A DNA stretch of 64,000 nucleotides from Flavihumibacter cheonanensis (lineage in GTDB: Bacteria; Bacteroidota; Bacteroidia; Chitinophagales; Chitinophagaceae): contig NZ_JAKRWF010000001.1 of the NCBI RefSeq assembly GCF_022352215.1, forward strand, positions 806,001 through 870,000. Direction: 5' to 3'. A program made the position numbers and the translations under genes. The notes beneath the pieces are model-generated. The model searched no databases, was not told the origin of the DNA, and worked only from the letters and a program-made list of their open reading frames with translations. Within the stretch, counting starts at the first letter, position 1. Every line of letters starts with the position of its first letter. This document shows positions 1-8,066 of this stretch, piece after piece.

Positions 1-17
1 TTTTTTAATTCAGCAAG

Positions 18-1373
18 ATGACCAACAGAAGAAATTTTATCCGGCAATCAATAAAAGCCGGGGCCGGGGTTTATCTCGGCACCATGGGACTTAGTGCTGC
101 TTCCTATGCCCGTATTATCGGGTCAAACGACCGTGTAAATGTTGGAGTGGTTGGCTATTCCGATCGTTTTCGTCAATCCCTACTTCCCAGTTTCCTGAAC
201 CATTACAAGGAGTTGAATTTTGATATGGTGGCTGTTTCCGATATCTGGAAACGAAGAAGGGAAGAAGGTGCCTCCCAATTGAAAGAAAGATTTGGACACG
301 ATATCAAAGCCTGTGTTAATAACGAAGAGCTATATACGCTGAAAAATATTGATGCGGTTATCATCAGTACTGCTGATTTTCAGCATGCGCTGCATACGAT
401 CGAAGCCATGAAAGCGGGTAAAGACGCGTACACAGAAAAACCCTTCGCGGAAACGATGGATGATAACAATGCAGCATTGGCTGCAGTAAAACAGGCTGGT
501 AAGATTGTTCAGATCGGTTCCCAGCGACGAAGCGGACCCAATTACAAAGCTGCGGCGAAATTTATTGGTGAAGGCAAATTTGGTCCTATTACCATGGTGG
601 AACTAACCTGGAATGTGAACCAGCCCGGCAGATGGCGGAGGCCCGACCTGGTGGCAGCCATCCGTGAACAGGATACAGATTGGAAGCGCTTTTTATTGAA
701 TCGGCCTTATGAAGCCTGGGATCCGCGAAAATACCTGGAGTATCGCCTGTTCTGGCCCTACTCCTCCGGTATGCCCGGCCAATGGATGAGTCACCAGATT
801 GATACTGTACACTGGTTCTCCGGACTCGCGCATCCGAGAAGTGTAGTTGCCAACGGCGGTATTTATATGTGGAAAGATGGAAGAACGAACTGGGACACTA
901 CTACTGCCGTGTTTGATTATGGTCCGGAGAACGATGCTGCATCCGGATTTCAGGTAATCTTTTCTTCACGTATGCATAACGGTGATGAACGTCCTGCTGA
1001 ATTGTATTTTTCCAATGGGGGCGAATTGAACCTGATTACCAATAAAGTTTCACCAGCCGGTGGATTGCGTAAGAACCATGCCGATGCCATGAAAATGCAA
1101 CCCAATCTTTTACCGGAAATGGACCTGGTTGCAGAAAAAATAGAAGTGGCTGCTTCTGCCAATACCGGCGGGGATCCGCTAACAAGTGCGCATATGCGAA
1201 ACTGGATGGAATGTATCCGGAGCCGGAAGCAGCCCAATGCTCCGGTTGAAGCGGGCTATAATCATTCCATAGCTACCATTATGACCAATGCTGCAGTTCG
1301 GACGGGTGGCAAAGCGGTATTCGATTCAAAAACCAAACAGGTTTTGGTGGATGGTAAAGTGTTCAAATATTAA
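18..1373 (+). CDS. Gfo/Idh/MocA family oxidoreductase, Tat-exported
   Basis: This is a 451-residue NAD(P)-dependent dehydrogenase of the Gfo/Idh/MocA family, which usually oxidises or isomerises sugars and cyclitols. The N-terminus NRRNFIRQS (residues 3-11) followed by a glycine/alanine-rich stretch ending in SYA is a twin-arginine signal, so the folded protein is probably exported to the periplasm. A Rossmann segment (VGVVGYSDR, about residue 41-49) is followed by the family EKP motif at Glu140-Lys141-Pro142. The next gene, 8 bp downstream on the same strand, is a DUF6807 protein, and the two are probably co-transcribed. The substrate cannot be read from the sequence. Anything upstream of base 18 is outside the window. 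Confidence 0.9.
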   Translation: MTNRRNFIRQSIKAGAGVYLGTMGLSAASYARIIGSNDRVNVGVVGYSDRFRQSLLPSFLNHYKELNFDMVAVSDIWKRRREEGASQLKERFGHDIKACVNNEELYTLKNIDAVIISTADFQHALHTIEAMKAGKDAYTEKPFAETMDDNNAALAAVKQAGKIVQIGSQRRSGPNYKAAAKFIGEGKFGPITMVELTWNVNQPGRWRRPDLVAAIREQDTDWKRFLLNRPYEAWDPRKYLEYRLFWPYSSGMPGQWMSHQIDTVHWFSGLAHPRSVVANGGIYMWKDGRTNWDTTTAVFDYGPENDAASGFQVIFSSRMHNGDERPAELYFSNGGELNLITNKVSPAGGLRKNHADAMKMQPNLLPEMDLVAEKIEVAASANTGGDPLTSAHMRNWMECIRSRKQPNAPVEAGYNHSIATIMTNAAVRTGGKAVFDSKTKQVLVDGKVFKY

Positions 1374-1381
1374 GAGTTGCC

Positions 1382-2416
1382 ATGAATTCATTTTTTATCG
1401 GTTGTGCAGTGCTGTTAGTACTGCCAACCTTTTCCAATGCTCAGTCATCCGGTTTGAAATGGGTGAATAAACCGGATCAGAAAATTCACGAACTACATTA
1501 CAAGAACCGGTTACTGACAGCCTACCGGTACGATGATTCCATTATGAAACCGGTGCTGTATCCCTTAAATACAGTTTCGGGAACTACCGTTACCAGGGGG
1601 TTCCCGATTGCGCCCAGGCAGGGCGATCGTACCGATCATCCGCACCATGTTGGGTTATGGCTGAATTATGAATCGGTAAACGGACTTGATTTCTGGAATA
1701 ATTCGACCGCAATTCCCTTTGAAAAAAGAGCATCCTATGGTTCCATTTTCCACCAGGAGATACTGAAACAGGAGGCGCGTGGTGATCAGGCAGTATTAGT
1801 AGTACGTGCGCTATGGAAGAATAAAGCAGGCGAACTGCAGTTACATGAAAAAACGGAGTTTCGGTTTAACGTAATAGGTGATCAATGGCAGGTACAACGA
1901 AGTACTACTCTCATGGCTGCTGATAAAAAAGTAGTTTTCAAAGACGTTAAGGACGGCATGCTGGCCATCCGGGTAGCCCGTGAATTGGAACAACCTTCCA
2001 AAGAAGCCAGCTCTTTTGTGGATGCCAATGGCATTGTTACCAAAGTAGATCAATTGCCAACTGAAAATATCACTGGCTTGTATACCAGCAGTGAAGGACT
2101 TACCGGTGATGCCGTTTGGAGCAGTCGGGCACGCTGGGTGATGTTAAACGGGAAAATTAAGGCAGATCCTGTAACTGTTGCCATGATAGATCATCCTGCT
2201 AATATTGGTTATCCAACATATTGGCATGCCCGGGGATACGGTTTGTTTGCATTGAATCCGTTGGGTGCTGCGATATTCAGCAATGGAAAAGAAAGCCGCA
2301 ACCTGGTATTGGAACCCGGACAATCCATACATTTCACCTACAAGGTTGTTATACAGGGGGGTAAAAACCTGAGTGCGGCGGAAATGAACCAATTGGCCGA
2401 TAGATTTGCTGATTAG
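1382..2416 (+). CDS. DUF6807 (PmoA-like) secreted protein
   Basis: This 344-residue protein has an N-terminal signal peptide (hydrophobic residues 3-18, cleavage near SNAQ). The body matches the DUF6807 family, often labelled PmoA family although unrelated to methane monooxygenase function. The diagnostic region is DHPHHVGLWLNYESVNGLDFW at about residues 82-102, rich in His and Trp. Homologues usually sit beside Gfo/Idh oxidoreductases in sugar-utilisation clusters, as here. A role in carbohydrate catabolism is inferred from that context; no reaction is assigned. The gene is convergent with the 2429-4033 cytochrome, with 12 bp between the stops. Confidence 0.85.
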   Translation: MNSFFIGCAVLLVLPTFSNAQSSGLKWVNKPDQKIHELHYKNRLLTAYRYDDSIMKPVLYPLNTVSGTTVTRGFPIAPRQGDRTDHPHHVGLWLNYESVNGLDFWNNSTAIPFEKRASYGSIFHQEILKQEARGDQAVLVVRALWKNKAGELQLHEKTEFRFNVIGDQWQVQRSTTLMAADKKVVFKDVKDGMLAIRVARELEQPSKEASSFVDANGIVTKVDQLPTENITGLYTSSEGLTGDAVWSSRARWVMLNGKIKADPVTVAMIDHPANIGYPTYWHARGYGLFALNPLGAAIFSNGKESRNLVLEPGQSIHFTYKVVIQGGKNLSAAEMNQLADRFAD

Positions 2417-2428
2417 TCGGCCCTAAGT

Positions 2429-4033
2429 TTACTTCAGACTTTGCAAATAATCCAATAAACATTCCTGGTCTGCCTGGGATAATCTCTTTATGAGCCCCTC
2501 ATACATCAATGATTTTTTCTGTTTTTCAAAGCTTGCTATTTCGATTCTGTTTACCTGTACTATGTGGTTGCCGATCAACATCAGATCGAATTGCTGATCA
2601 TTGGCATTTACAATTCTTCCAAGTAGTACCTTGCCATCTTTTAAGGTGATTTTTGTTCCATCCATACTTGGTTTAATGATTGCTGATGGATTCATGATGG
2701 ATTCATAGATTTCTTCGCGCGACATGCGATTGCCAAGACCTTTCAATGTGGGACCTAATAACTCCTGCCCATCCTCTGTTGCGTGACAGGCAAAACAGGC
2801 AGTGGTTTTATACAGGTCTTTTCCTTTCTCCAGGGAACTGCTGCTGAATGTTTCCTGATTAACAGATCGTTTTTGTTGAGTTTTGATTTTTAGTTGTGGA
2901 TCATAGACGAGTTTATAAAAACCTCCCGAGCTTTCCTGGATCGGATTATACCAGTAATCAGCAACTCCATGTGTGGCAGCATACAGTGATCCGTCTGTGC
3001 CAAAAGCAAGATCGCTTAATTTGGGAATATCAGCCACGGGATATTCGGTAAGTTCTATCTTACCTGATTCCGCTTTTGAAATCCTTACTCTTGCAATACC
3101 TCCTCTTTTCCATCGTTCCGCCGGTCCATAAAACGCGACAAATAAATCACCGGCTGTTCCACCAAAATCATTTTCCGTTGAGTTGAACTCAATTCCACTT
3201 GGAGCCAATTCCATTTGGAAGGACAAAACCGGTTTTTCAGTGGAGTCTGTGGGGTTGAATTTTTTAGCATTATGCCCATAGAATTTTCCAGGTACCAGCC
3301 GGTTTAATTCTTCCGTCCGATTACCGCCGCCTTCATTATCGGCAAAATATAGATCACCATCCGGATGAAAGCTCATTCCATAAACCGATCGGATTCCTGT
3401 TGCCAGTCGTTCTGCCTGTTTCCCATCAGGGGAAATTTTTAGAATTGCACCCCGGTATCCGTTGGGATCTGGTGAAGCTCCTGCATTCCAGGAGTCTGTC
3501 GTTACTGCTCCATATAAACAATTGTCTTTTCCAAAACACAATCCGCTGATCCATTCATAGGGATGTTCGCTTTGTGGAATATCCCTGAAAAAAGTCCAGC
3601 TGCTATCGGCCTTGCCATCCTTGTCCAGGTCTACATACGCCCTGATTTCTTCCCGGGTGCCAATAAAAATCGTATCCCCTCGGAAGGCAAACCCACCTGG
3701 ATTATGCAACCCATTATCCGCAACTGAACAATACAAACCTGCTTCATCTTCTATGCCATCGGCGTTTGAATCCAGTAGGCGGTAAATAGCACCTGAAGCA
3801 TTGGCGGCATAGATAAATCCGCCCGGACCAGCACTGATCTGAATCGGATTTTGGATGGTTACTCCTTTGGTAATCGGGAGTTTTAAAATTCGATAGGGAC
3901 CATAGGCGATGGCCGAACTATCTTCATACTGACTATATGTATCCTGCTGTGCATTCTCTTTGCAGGAAATAAATAGGCTCTGTATGAACAGGAATAAACT
4001 GCACAGTACGAGCTGTTGAAATCGCATCTTCAT
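2429..4033 (-). CDS. Propeller dehydrogenase-like lipoprotein with C-terminal cytochrome c domain
   Basis: A 534-residue lipoprotein: the signal ends in LFISC, so Cys is the likely lipidation site near residue 24. Residues about 45-385 form a PQQ/glucose-sorbosone dehydrogenase-like beta propeller (repeats such as DGSLYAATHG and DGDLYFADNEGGG). A c-type haem site CFACH lies at residues 413-417 and starts a domain of the TIGR02603 'putative haem-binding' type (LGPTLKGLGNRMS..., KDGKVLLGRIV). Such fusions occur in sugar or aldehyde dehydrogenases that pass electrons to periplasmic carriers. Start at Met1 or at Met3 (4027) is possible. It is divergent from the 4119 gene and lies between sugar-related genes on the opposite strand. 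The oxidised substrate is unknown. Confidence 0.82.
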   Translation of the reverse strand: MKMRFQQLVLCSLFLFIQSLFISCKENAQQDTYSQYEDSSAIAYGPYRILKLPITKGVTIQNPIQISAGPGGFIYAANASGAIYRLLDSNADGIEDEAGLYCSVADNGLHNPGGFAFRGDTIFIGTREEIRAYVDLDKDGKADSSWTFFRDIPQSEHPYEWISGLCFGKDNCLYGAVTTDSWNAGASPDPNGYRGAILKISPDGKQAERLATGIRSVYGMSFHPDGDLYFADNEGGGNRTEELNRLVPGKFYGHNAKKFNPTDSTEKPVLSFQMELAPSGIEFNSTENDFGGTAGDLFVAFYGPAERWKRGGIARVRISKAESGKIELTEYPVADIPKLSDLAFGTDGSLYAATHGVADYWYNPIQESSGGFYKLVYDPQLKIKTQQKRSVNQETFSSSSLEKGKDLYKTTACFACHATEDGQELLGPTLKGLGNRMSREEIYESIMNPSAIIKPSMDGTKITLKDGKVLLGRIVNANDQQFDLMLIGNHIVQVNRIEIASFEKQKKSLMYEGLIKRLSQADQECLLDYLQSLK

Positions 4034-4118
4034 GTTAAAAAAGAATTAGAGAAGGGAAGAATGCACGAATCAGAGTAATTGGAATTTACATAATTTAATG
4101 ATAAACTGAAAAAGATCT

Positions 4119-5165
4119 ATGCGACTGCTTATAACCGGTGTTTTGTTTTTTCTGGTCTCCTGCCATTCTCCAAAGCCTGTTAAGGTGGAAGCAGCTACCA
4201 TGGATTCGGTTTATGAGAAAATTAAGACCCCGTATAAATACGGGGTGGTATTCAGACATCCGGATACTACAAAAATGATTGACAGTCCAACTATCTTTCA
4301 ATGGGAGGGCAAGTGGTTTATGACCTATATCGTATTTGATGGGAGAGGCTATGAAACCTGGCTGGCTGAAAGCCCGGATCTTCTCAAGTGGTCCACCAGG
4401 GGACGATTACTTTCGTTTACAGATGCTGGTTGGGATGCCCAGCAGAAGGCGGGTTACCTGGGTTTGCTGGATATTAATTGGGACGGAACCTATTCTCCTC
4501 AGTCCTATAAAGGAAATTATTGGATGTCTTATCTCGGAGGATCGGAGAAAGGTTATGAAGCTGGGCGGTTAGGTACCGGTATCGCCTATGCGAAAAATCC
4601 AACTGATCCAATCGAATGGACAAGGCTGGAAGAGCCTGTATTGGCAGCTTCGGATAAAGATGCCCGTTGGTATGATAATGGAACAATATTTAAATCCACG
4701 ATTATTGAAGATCCTGAACAGCTCCGGGGTTATCCCTTTCTGATGTTTTACAATGCAGCAGGCGATACCGCAAACTATGAAAGTATAGCCATGGCGGGTT
4801 CTAAAGATTTGAAAAGCTGGACCCGATTAGGAAAGGATCCAATCATCACAAAAAAAATAAAGGGAAGTATCTGTGGAGATGCACAATTGAGTAAGATGGG
4901 AAACCTATACGTACTATTTTATTTTGGTGCATTCTGGCCCGACAGGCCTGGCGCATTTGAACGTTTTGCCAGTTCCTATGACCTAAAGAATTGGACCGAA
5001 TGGGAAGGTGGCAGCCTGGTGGAGTCTTCGGAACCTTACGATGAAACCTATGCTCACAAACCCATGGTGATTAACTGGAAGGGAACAGTGTATCATTTTT
5101 ACAATGCAGTTGGGAAGGAGGGGCGAGTGATCGCACTGGCCACTTCAAAACCGTTAAAATTGTAG
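4119..5165 (+). CDS. Five-bladed propeller glycoside hydrolase-like lipoprotein (GH43/GH117/GH130-type fold)
   Basis: This 348-residue lipoprotein has a signal ending LVSCHS. It shows repeated propeller blades with the pattern ...SPTIFQWEGKWFMTYI..., ...DNGTIFKST..., ...GDAQLSKMGNLYVLFY... and ...HKPMVINWKGTVYHFYNA. This is the layout of GH43/GH32/GH117/GH130-like five-bladed propellers; candidate acidic residues are Asp in the first blade (MIDSP) and Asp in ICGDAQ. I cannot place it in a single GH family. It is followed after 6 bp by the SGNH hydrolase gene, so the two are probably co-transcribed. The likely job is cleavage of a glycoside in the periplasm or at the cell surface. Confidence 0.75.
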   Translation: MRLLITGVLFFLVSCHSPKPVKVEAATMDSVYEKIKTPYKYGVVFRHPDTTKMIDSPTIFQWEGKWFMTYIVFDGRGYETWLAESPDLLKWSTRGRLLSFTDAGWDAQQKAGYLGLLDINWDGTYSPQSYKGNYWMSYLGGSEKGYEAGRLGTGIAYAKNPTDPIEWTRLEEPVLAASDKDARWYDNGTIFKSTIIEDPEQLRGYPFLMFYNAAGDTANYESIAMAGSKDLKSWTRLGKDPIITKKIKGSICGDAQLSKMGNLYVLFYFGAFWPDRPGAFERFASSYDLKNWTEWEGGSLVESSEPYDETYAHKPMVINWKGTVYHFYNAVGKEGRVIALATSKPLKL

Positions 5166-5171
5166 GCAAAC

Positions 5172-7295
5172 ATGTCAATACTTAAATACCTGAGCTGTAT
5201 TCTGGCGGGATATCTTTTTGTAATAGCAGGATACGCTACACCCATACGAATTGCCTGCGTTGGTAATAGTATAACCTACGGTTCCGGAGTCGTGAACAGG
5301 GAGAAAAATAGTTATCCAGCTCAGCTCCAATCCATGCTTGGTGCAGACTATATTGTCCGGAATTTTGGCCTGGGTGGAACTACCCTGTTAAAAAATGGCA
5401 ATAAACCGTATTGGTCAAGTGCGCAAATTCAGCAATCACTGGAGTTTCAACCGGATATTGTTTTCATCAAATTGGGAACAAATGACAGTAAGTCGGTCAA
5501 CCGGCCTTTTTTAAAAGAACTTAATAAAGACCTGCACGCACTGATTAAACAATACCAGGATTTAGCATCGCATCCACGAATAGTATTGCTGCTTCCCCTG
5601 CCTTCCTTTTCTTCGGATAGTATGGGTATTTATGATCCGGTGATTGTACAGCAAATACATCCGGGAATTCAACAGGTAGCTTTGGAATCGGGCGTTGAGC
5701 TGGTTGATTTTTATCAGTTGTTCATCGATCAGCCCAACTTACTACCGGACAAAATTCATCCGAATTCATTAGGGGCAACGGTACTGGCGAAACGATTGTA
5801 TGAGGTGGTGAAATTCAAAGAAGAGGAAACTCCGGATTGGAAGCAATTCTCTTTTCTTACTGCAACTCCCTCGAATTTCTATGGCTACAGCCAGTTGAAC
5901 GGGGTGTTTAAAGGCAGAAACATCCATGTAGTGGTGCCTAAGAAAACTGCTATCGGTCGACCCTGGGTCTGGAGAGCACGGTTTTGGGGGCATGAACCCC
6001 AACTTGACCGGGCACTGCTGGAAAGAGGATTTCATATCGTTTATTGTGATGTGGCTGAATTATTTGGAAATGCCAGAGCGATCAGCATCTGGAATGATTT
6101 TTATACCGCCCTGCAAAAAATGGGAATGGCTCCCAAAGCAGTGCTGGAAGCGATGAGCAGGGGAGGCGTTTATGCCTACAATTGGGCATTACAGAACCAG
6201 GAAAAAGTGGCCTGTATTTATGCGGATGCGCCAGTACTCGATCTGAAAAGCTGGCCCGGAGGTTTGGGAAAAGGACCCGGGAACAAATCGGATTGGGAGC
6301 TTTTCAAGAAAGCGTATAATCTAACGGAAACCAATGCCCGAAAGTTTGCCCAATCGCCACTGGATAGGGCGGAACAGATTGCGTCCTTACGAATTCCTTT
6401 GATTCATGTGGTTGGCGAGCAAGACGAGCTTGTGCCACTAGATGAAAATACGGCACCATTTGAAGAACGGATTCGGGCTGCGGGAGGGCATATTTCCGTA
6501 ATTCGAAAACCGGGCATCAGGCATCATCCTCATAGCTTGCCAAACCCAACTCCCATATTAAATTTTATTCTTCGGGCCACGGGGAATAAAATCAATTTTG
6601 CTTCCCTATCTGCGCCTGGCAGTGAGTTCCGTTCTGCTGCCGGATGGAAAGAGGGAACTGATTGGTGGAAGCAACACGAGGATATTGATTCTATGCTGAA
6701 AGCTGGAGCAGGCGCAGATATTGTATTGCTTGGCAATTCCATAACCCAGGGAATTGGAGGCAATCGCCCGAATGTGACCCATAAGCCTGGTAGACCTGCT
6801 TTTGATTCTCTGTTTACCCGTTATCGTTGGATGTCTGCAGGAATCAGCGGAGACCGGACCCAGCATATCTTGTGGCGTTTGCAGAACAGTGGATTTATTC
6901 AAGCCAATCCAAAGTTGATTGTACTGACTATTGGGGTAAATAATATGCCCGATGACAGTCCGGAAGAAATTGTTGCTGGTATTAAAGCCTGCTACAACTG
7001 GATTCAGACCAACTTACCCAATACCCGGTTGATCCTGATCGGGCCTTTGCCGGCAGGAATGGAAAAAAATGAGTTCAGGCGACAGCAATATGAAAGCATT
7101 CATCTCCTGCTGGAAAACCAACCTATGGAGGGGATTCGCTATCTGCCGCTACATCAAATTTTCTTTACCAGTACAGGAGAACTGGATACGCGGTTTTATT
7201 CCAGGGATGGAGTTCATTTGGTGGAAGGCGGTTATGCTCAATGGGCTAAAGCGCTATTTCCTGTGATTCAGGAAGAATTAAGCAACGGCAACTAA
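5172..7295 (+). CDS. Three-domain secreted hydrolase: SGNH - alpha/beta hydrolase - SGNH
   Basis: This 707-residue protein carries a signal peptide (cleavage near GYATP). It contains three hydrolase modules. Residues about 25-215 form an SGNH/GDSL esterase with block I GNSIT (nucleophile Ser33), GTNDS and a terminal D-x-I-H block (DKIHPNS). Residues about 225-475 form an alpha/beta hydrolase with the nucleophile elbow AMSRGG (Ser329) and a late His in GIRHHPH. Residues about 485-700 form a second SGNH domain with GNSIT (Ser523), GVNN and RDGVH. Both SGNH domains retain their catalytic residues by eye. Deacetylation or de-esterification of polysaccharide would fit the neighbouring glycosidase-like gene, but that is inference. 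The stop codon directly abuts the convergent CAP gene. Confidence 0.85.
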   Translation: MSILKYLSCILAGYLFVIAGYATPIRIACVGNSITYGSGVVNREKNSYPAQLQSMLGADYIVRNFGLGGTTLLKNGNKPYWSSAQIQQSLEFQPDIVFIKLGTNDSKSVNRPFLKELNKDLHALIKQYQDLASHPRIVLLLPLPSFSSDSMGIYDPVIVQQIHPGIQQVALESGVELVDFYQLFIDQPNLLPDKIHPNSLGATVLAKRLYEVVKFKEEETPDWKQFSFLTATPSNFYGYSQLNGVFKGRNIHVVVPKKTAIGRPWVWRARFWGHEPQLDRALLERGFHIVYCDVAELFGNARAISIWNDFYTALQKMGMAPKAVLEAMSRGGVYAYNWALQNQEKVACIYADAPVLDLKSWPGGLGKGPGNKSDWELFKKAYNLTETNARKFAQSPLDRAEQIASLRIPLIHVVGEQDELVPLDENTAPFEERIRAAGGHISVIRKPGIRHHPHSLPNPTPILNFILRATGNKINFASLSAPGSEFRSAAGWKEGTDWWKQHEDIDSMLKAGAGADIVLLGNSITQGIGGNRPNVTHKPGRPAFDSLFTRYRWMSAGISGDRTQHILWRLQNSGFIQANPKLIVLTIGVNNMPDDSPEEIVAGIKACYNWIQTNLPNTRLILIGPLPAGMEKNEFRRQQYESIHLLLENQPMEGIRYLPLHQIFFTSTGELDTRFYSRDGVHLVEGGYAQWAKALFPVIQEELSNGN

Positions 7296-7832
7296 TTAAC
7301 GTAATGTACCAAATACCTGGGTCCAGTATTTATTCTGCATACCGGCACCCACATACTTAAACCGTCCATTCATAATGTTTTTACAATGACCTTCACTGTT
7401 GAGCCAGCTATTCATGACAGCTGCTTCATTGGATTGTCCGCGTGCGATGTTTTCGCCGTAAGCACTCCAGTTAAAACCCTGGGCGGTTATACGGTCGCCA
7501 GGGCTACGGCCATCCTGGCTGGTGTGGGAGAAATAGTTTTTTGAATTCATATCCACCGAATGCAGGTAGCCAGCTTTTGCCAACTTATCATTCCATTCCA
7601 GTTTTCCAACGGGGGGCATAACGGTACTGCCGCAATTGCATCCCTTGCTGCGAACATCATTTATCAATTGCAGCATCGTGTTTTTATTTACATTATAAAC
7701 GATGGAAGTGCTGCCGGTGGATGTGCCTGGAGTGGACATTGATTCATCCGTGGTATTATCTGTTGGTGGCTCCGATTCTTTCTGGCAGGCGACCAATGCA
7801 AATAAAGAAGCAATAACCAATAGCTTTTTCAT
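7296..7832 (-). CDS. CAP (SCP/PR1-like) domain lipoprotein
   Basis: The start chosen is the Met of MKKLLVIASLF at 7832 because it begins a clean lipoprotein signal ending LVACQ; an in-frame ATG 33 bp upstream (7865) would place 11 extra residues ahead of it. The mature protein has a Thr/Ser-rich linker (about 20 residues) and then a CAP domain. His in LHSVDM, Glu in GENIA, and Glu and His in NSEGH match the conserved CAP cavity tetrad. CAP proteins in bacteria are exported, and their activity is generally uncertain. The gene ends against the stop of the upstream + strand hydrolase with no spacer. Confidence 0.85.
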   Translation of the reverse strand: MKKLLVIASLFALVACQKESEPPTDNTTDESMSTPGTSTGSTSIVYNVNKNTMLQLINDVRSKGCNCGSTVMPPVGKLEWNDKLAKAGYLHSVDMNSKNYFSHTSQDGRSPGDRITAQGFNWSAYGENIARGQSNEAAVMNSWLNSEGHCKNIMNGRFKYVGAGMQNKYWTQVFGTLR

Positions 7833-7865
7833 AGTGGACAGCTTGATACTTAATCGGTTTATCAC

Positions 7866-8066
7866 TTACAATTAGTATGCCTGTGCTGTATAAACATGCT
7901 AAAATTTCGATAATTGGGAATTTTATTAATACTATATCCTAGTGATTGATTGAATTATTTGGGTATTTAGTGAATGTACAAGGGTGATTTCTTTAGTTTA
8001 TTTGTTTTTAATAAAAGATAAGCAATTAAGGAGCATGAAGTTCGTTTGGATCAAAAAATATATTAA
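7866..8066. other. AT-rich divergent intergenic region
   Basis: About 200 bp between the CAP gene (minus) and the 8067 gene (plus). It is clearly more AT-rich than the surrounding coding DNA. It must carry both promoters, but I find no clean TAnnTTTG element. A weak inverted repeat, TAAAATT with AATTTTA, lies near 7910-7935. No ORF or RNA gene was recognised. Confidence 0.4.

Noticed and set aside
7904-7936. AT-rich inverted repeat as a terminator or operator
   Set aside because: Short stem of A-T pairs only, with no regulator nearby; not distinguishable from AT-rich background.
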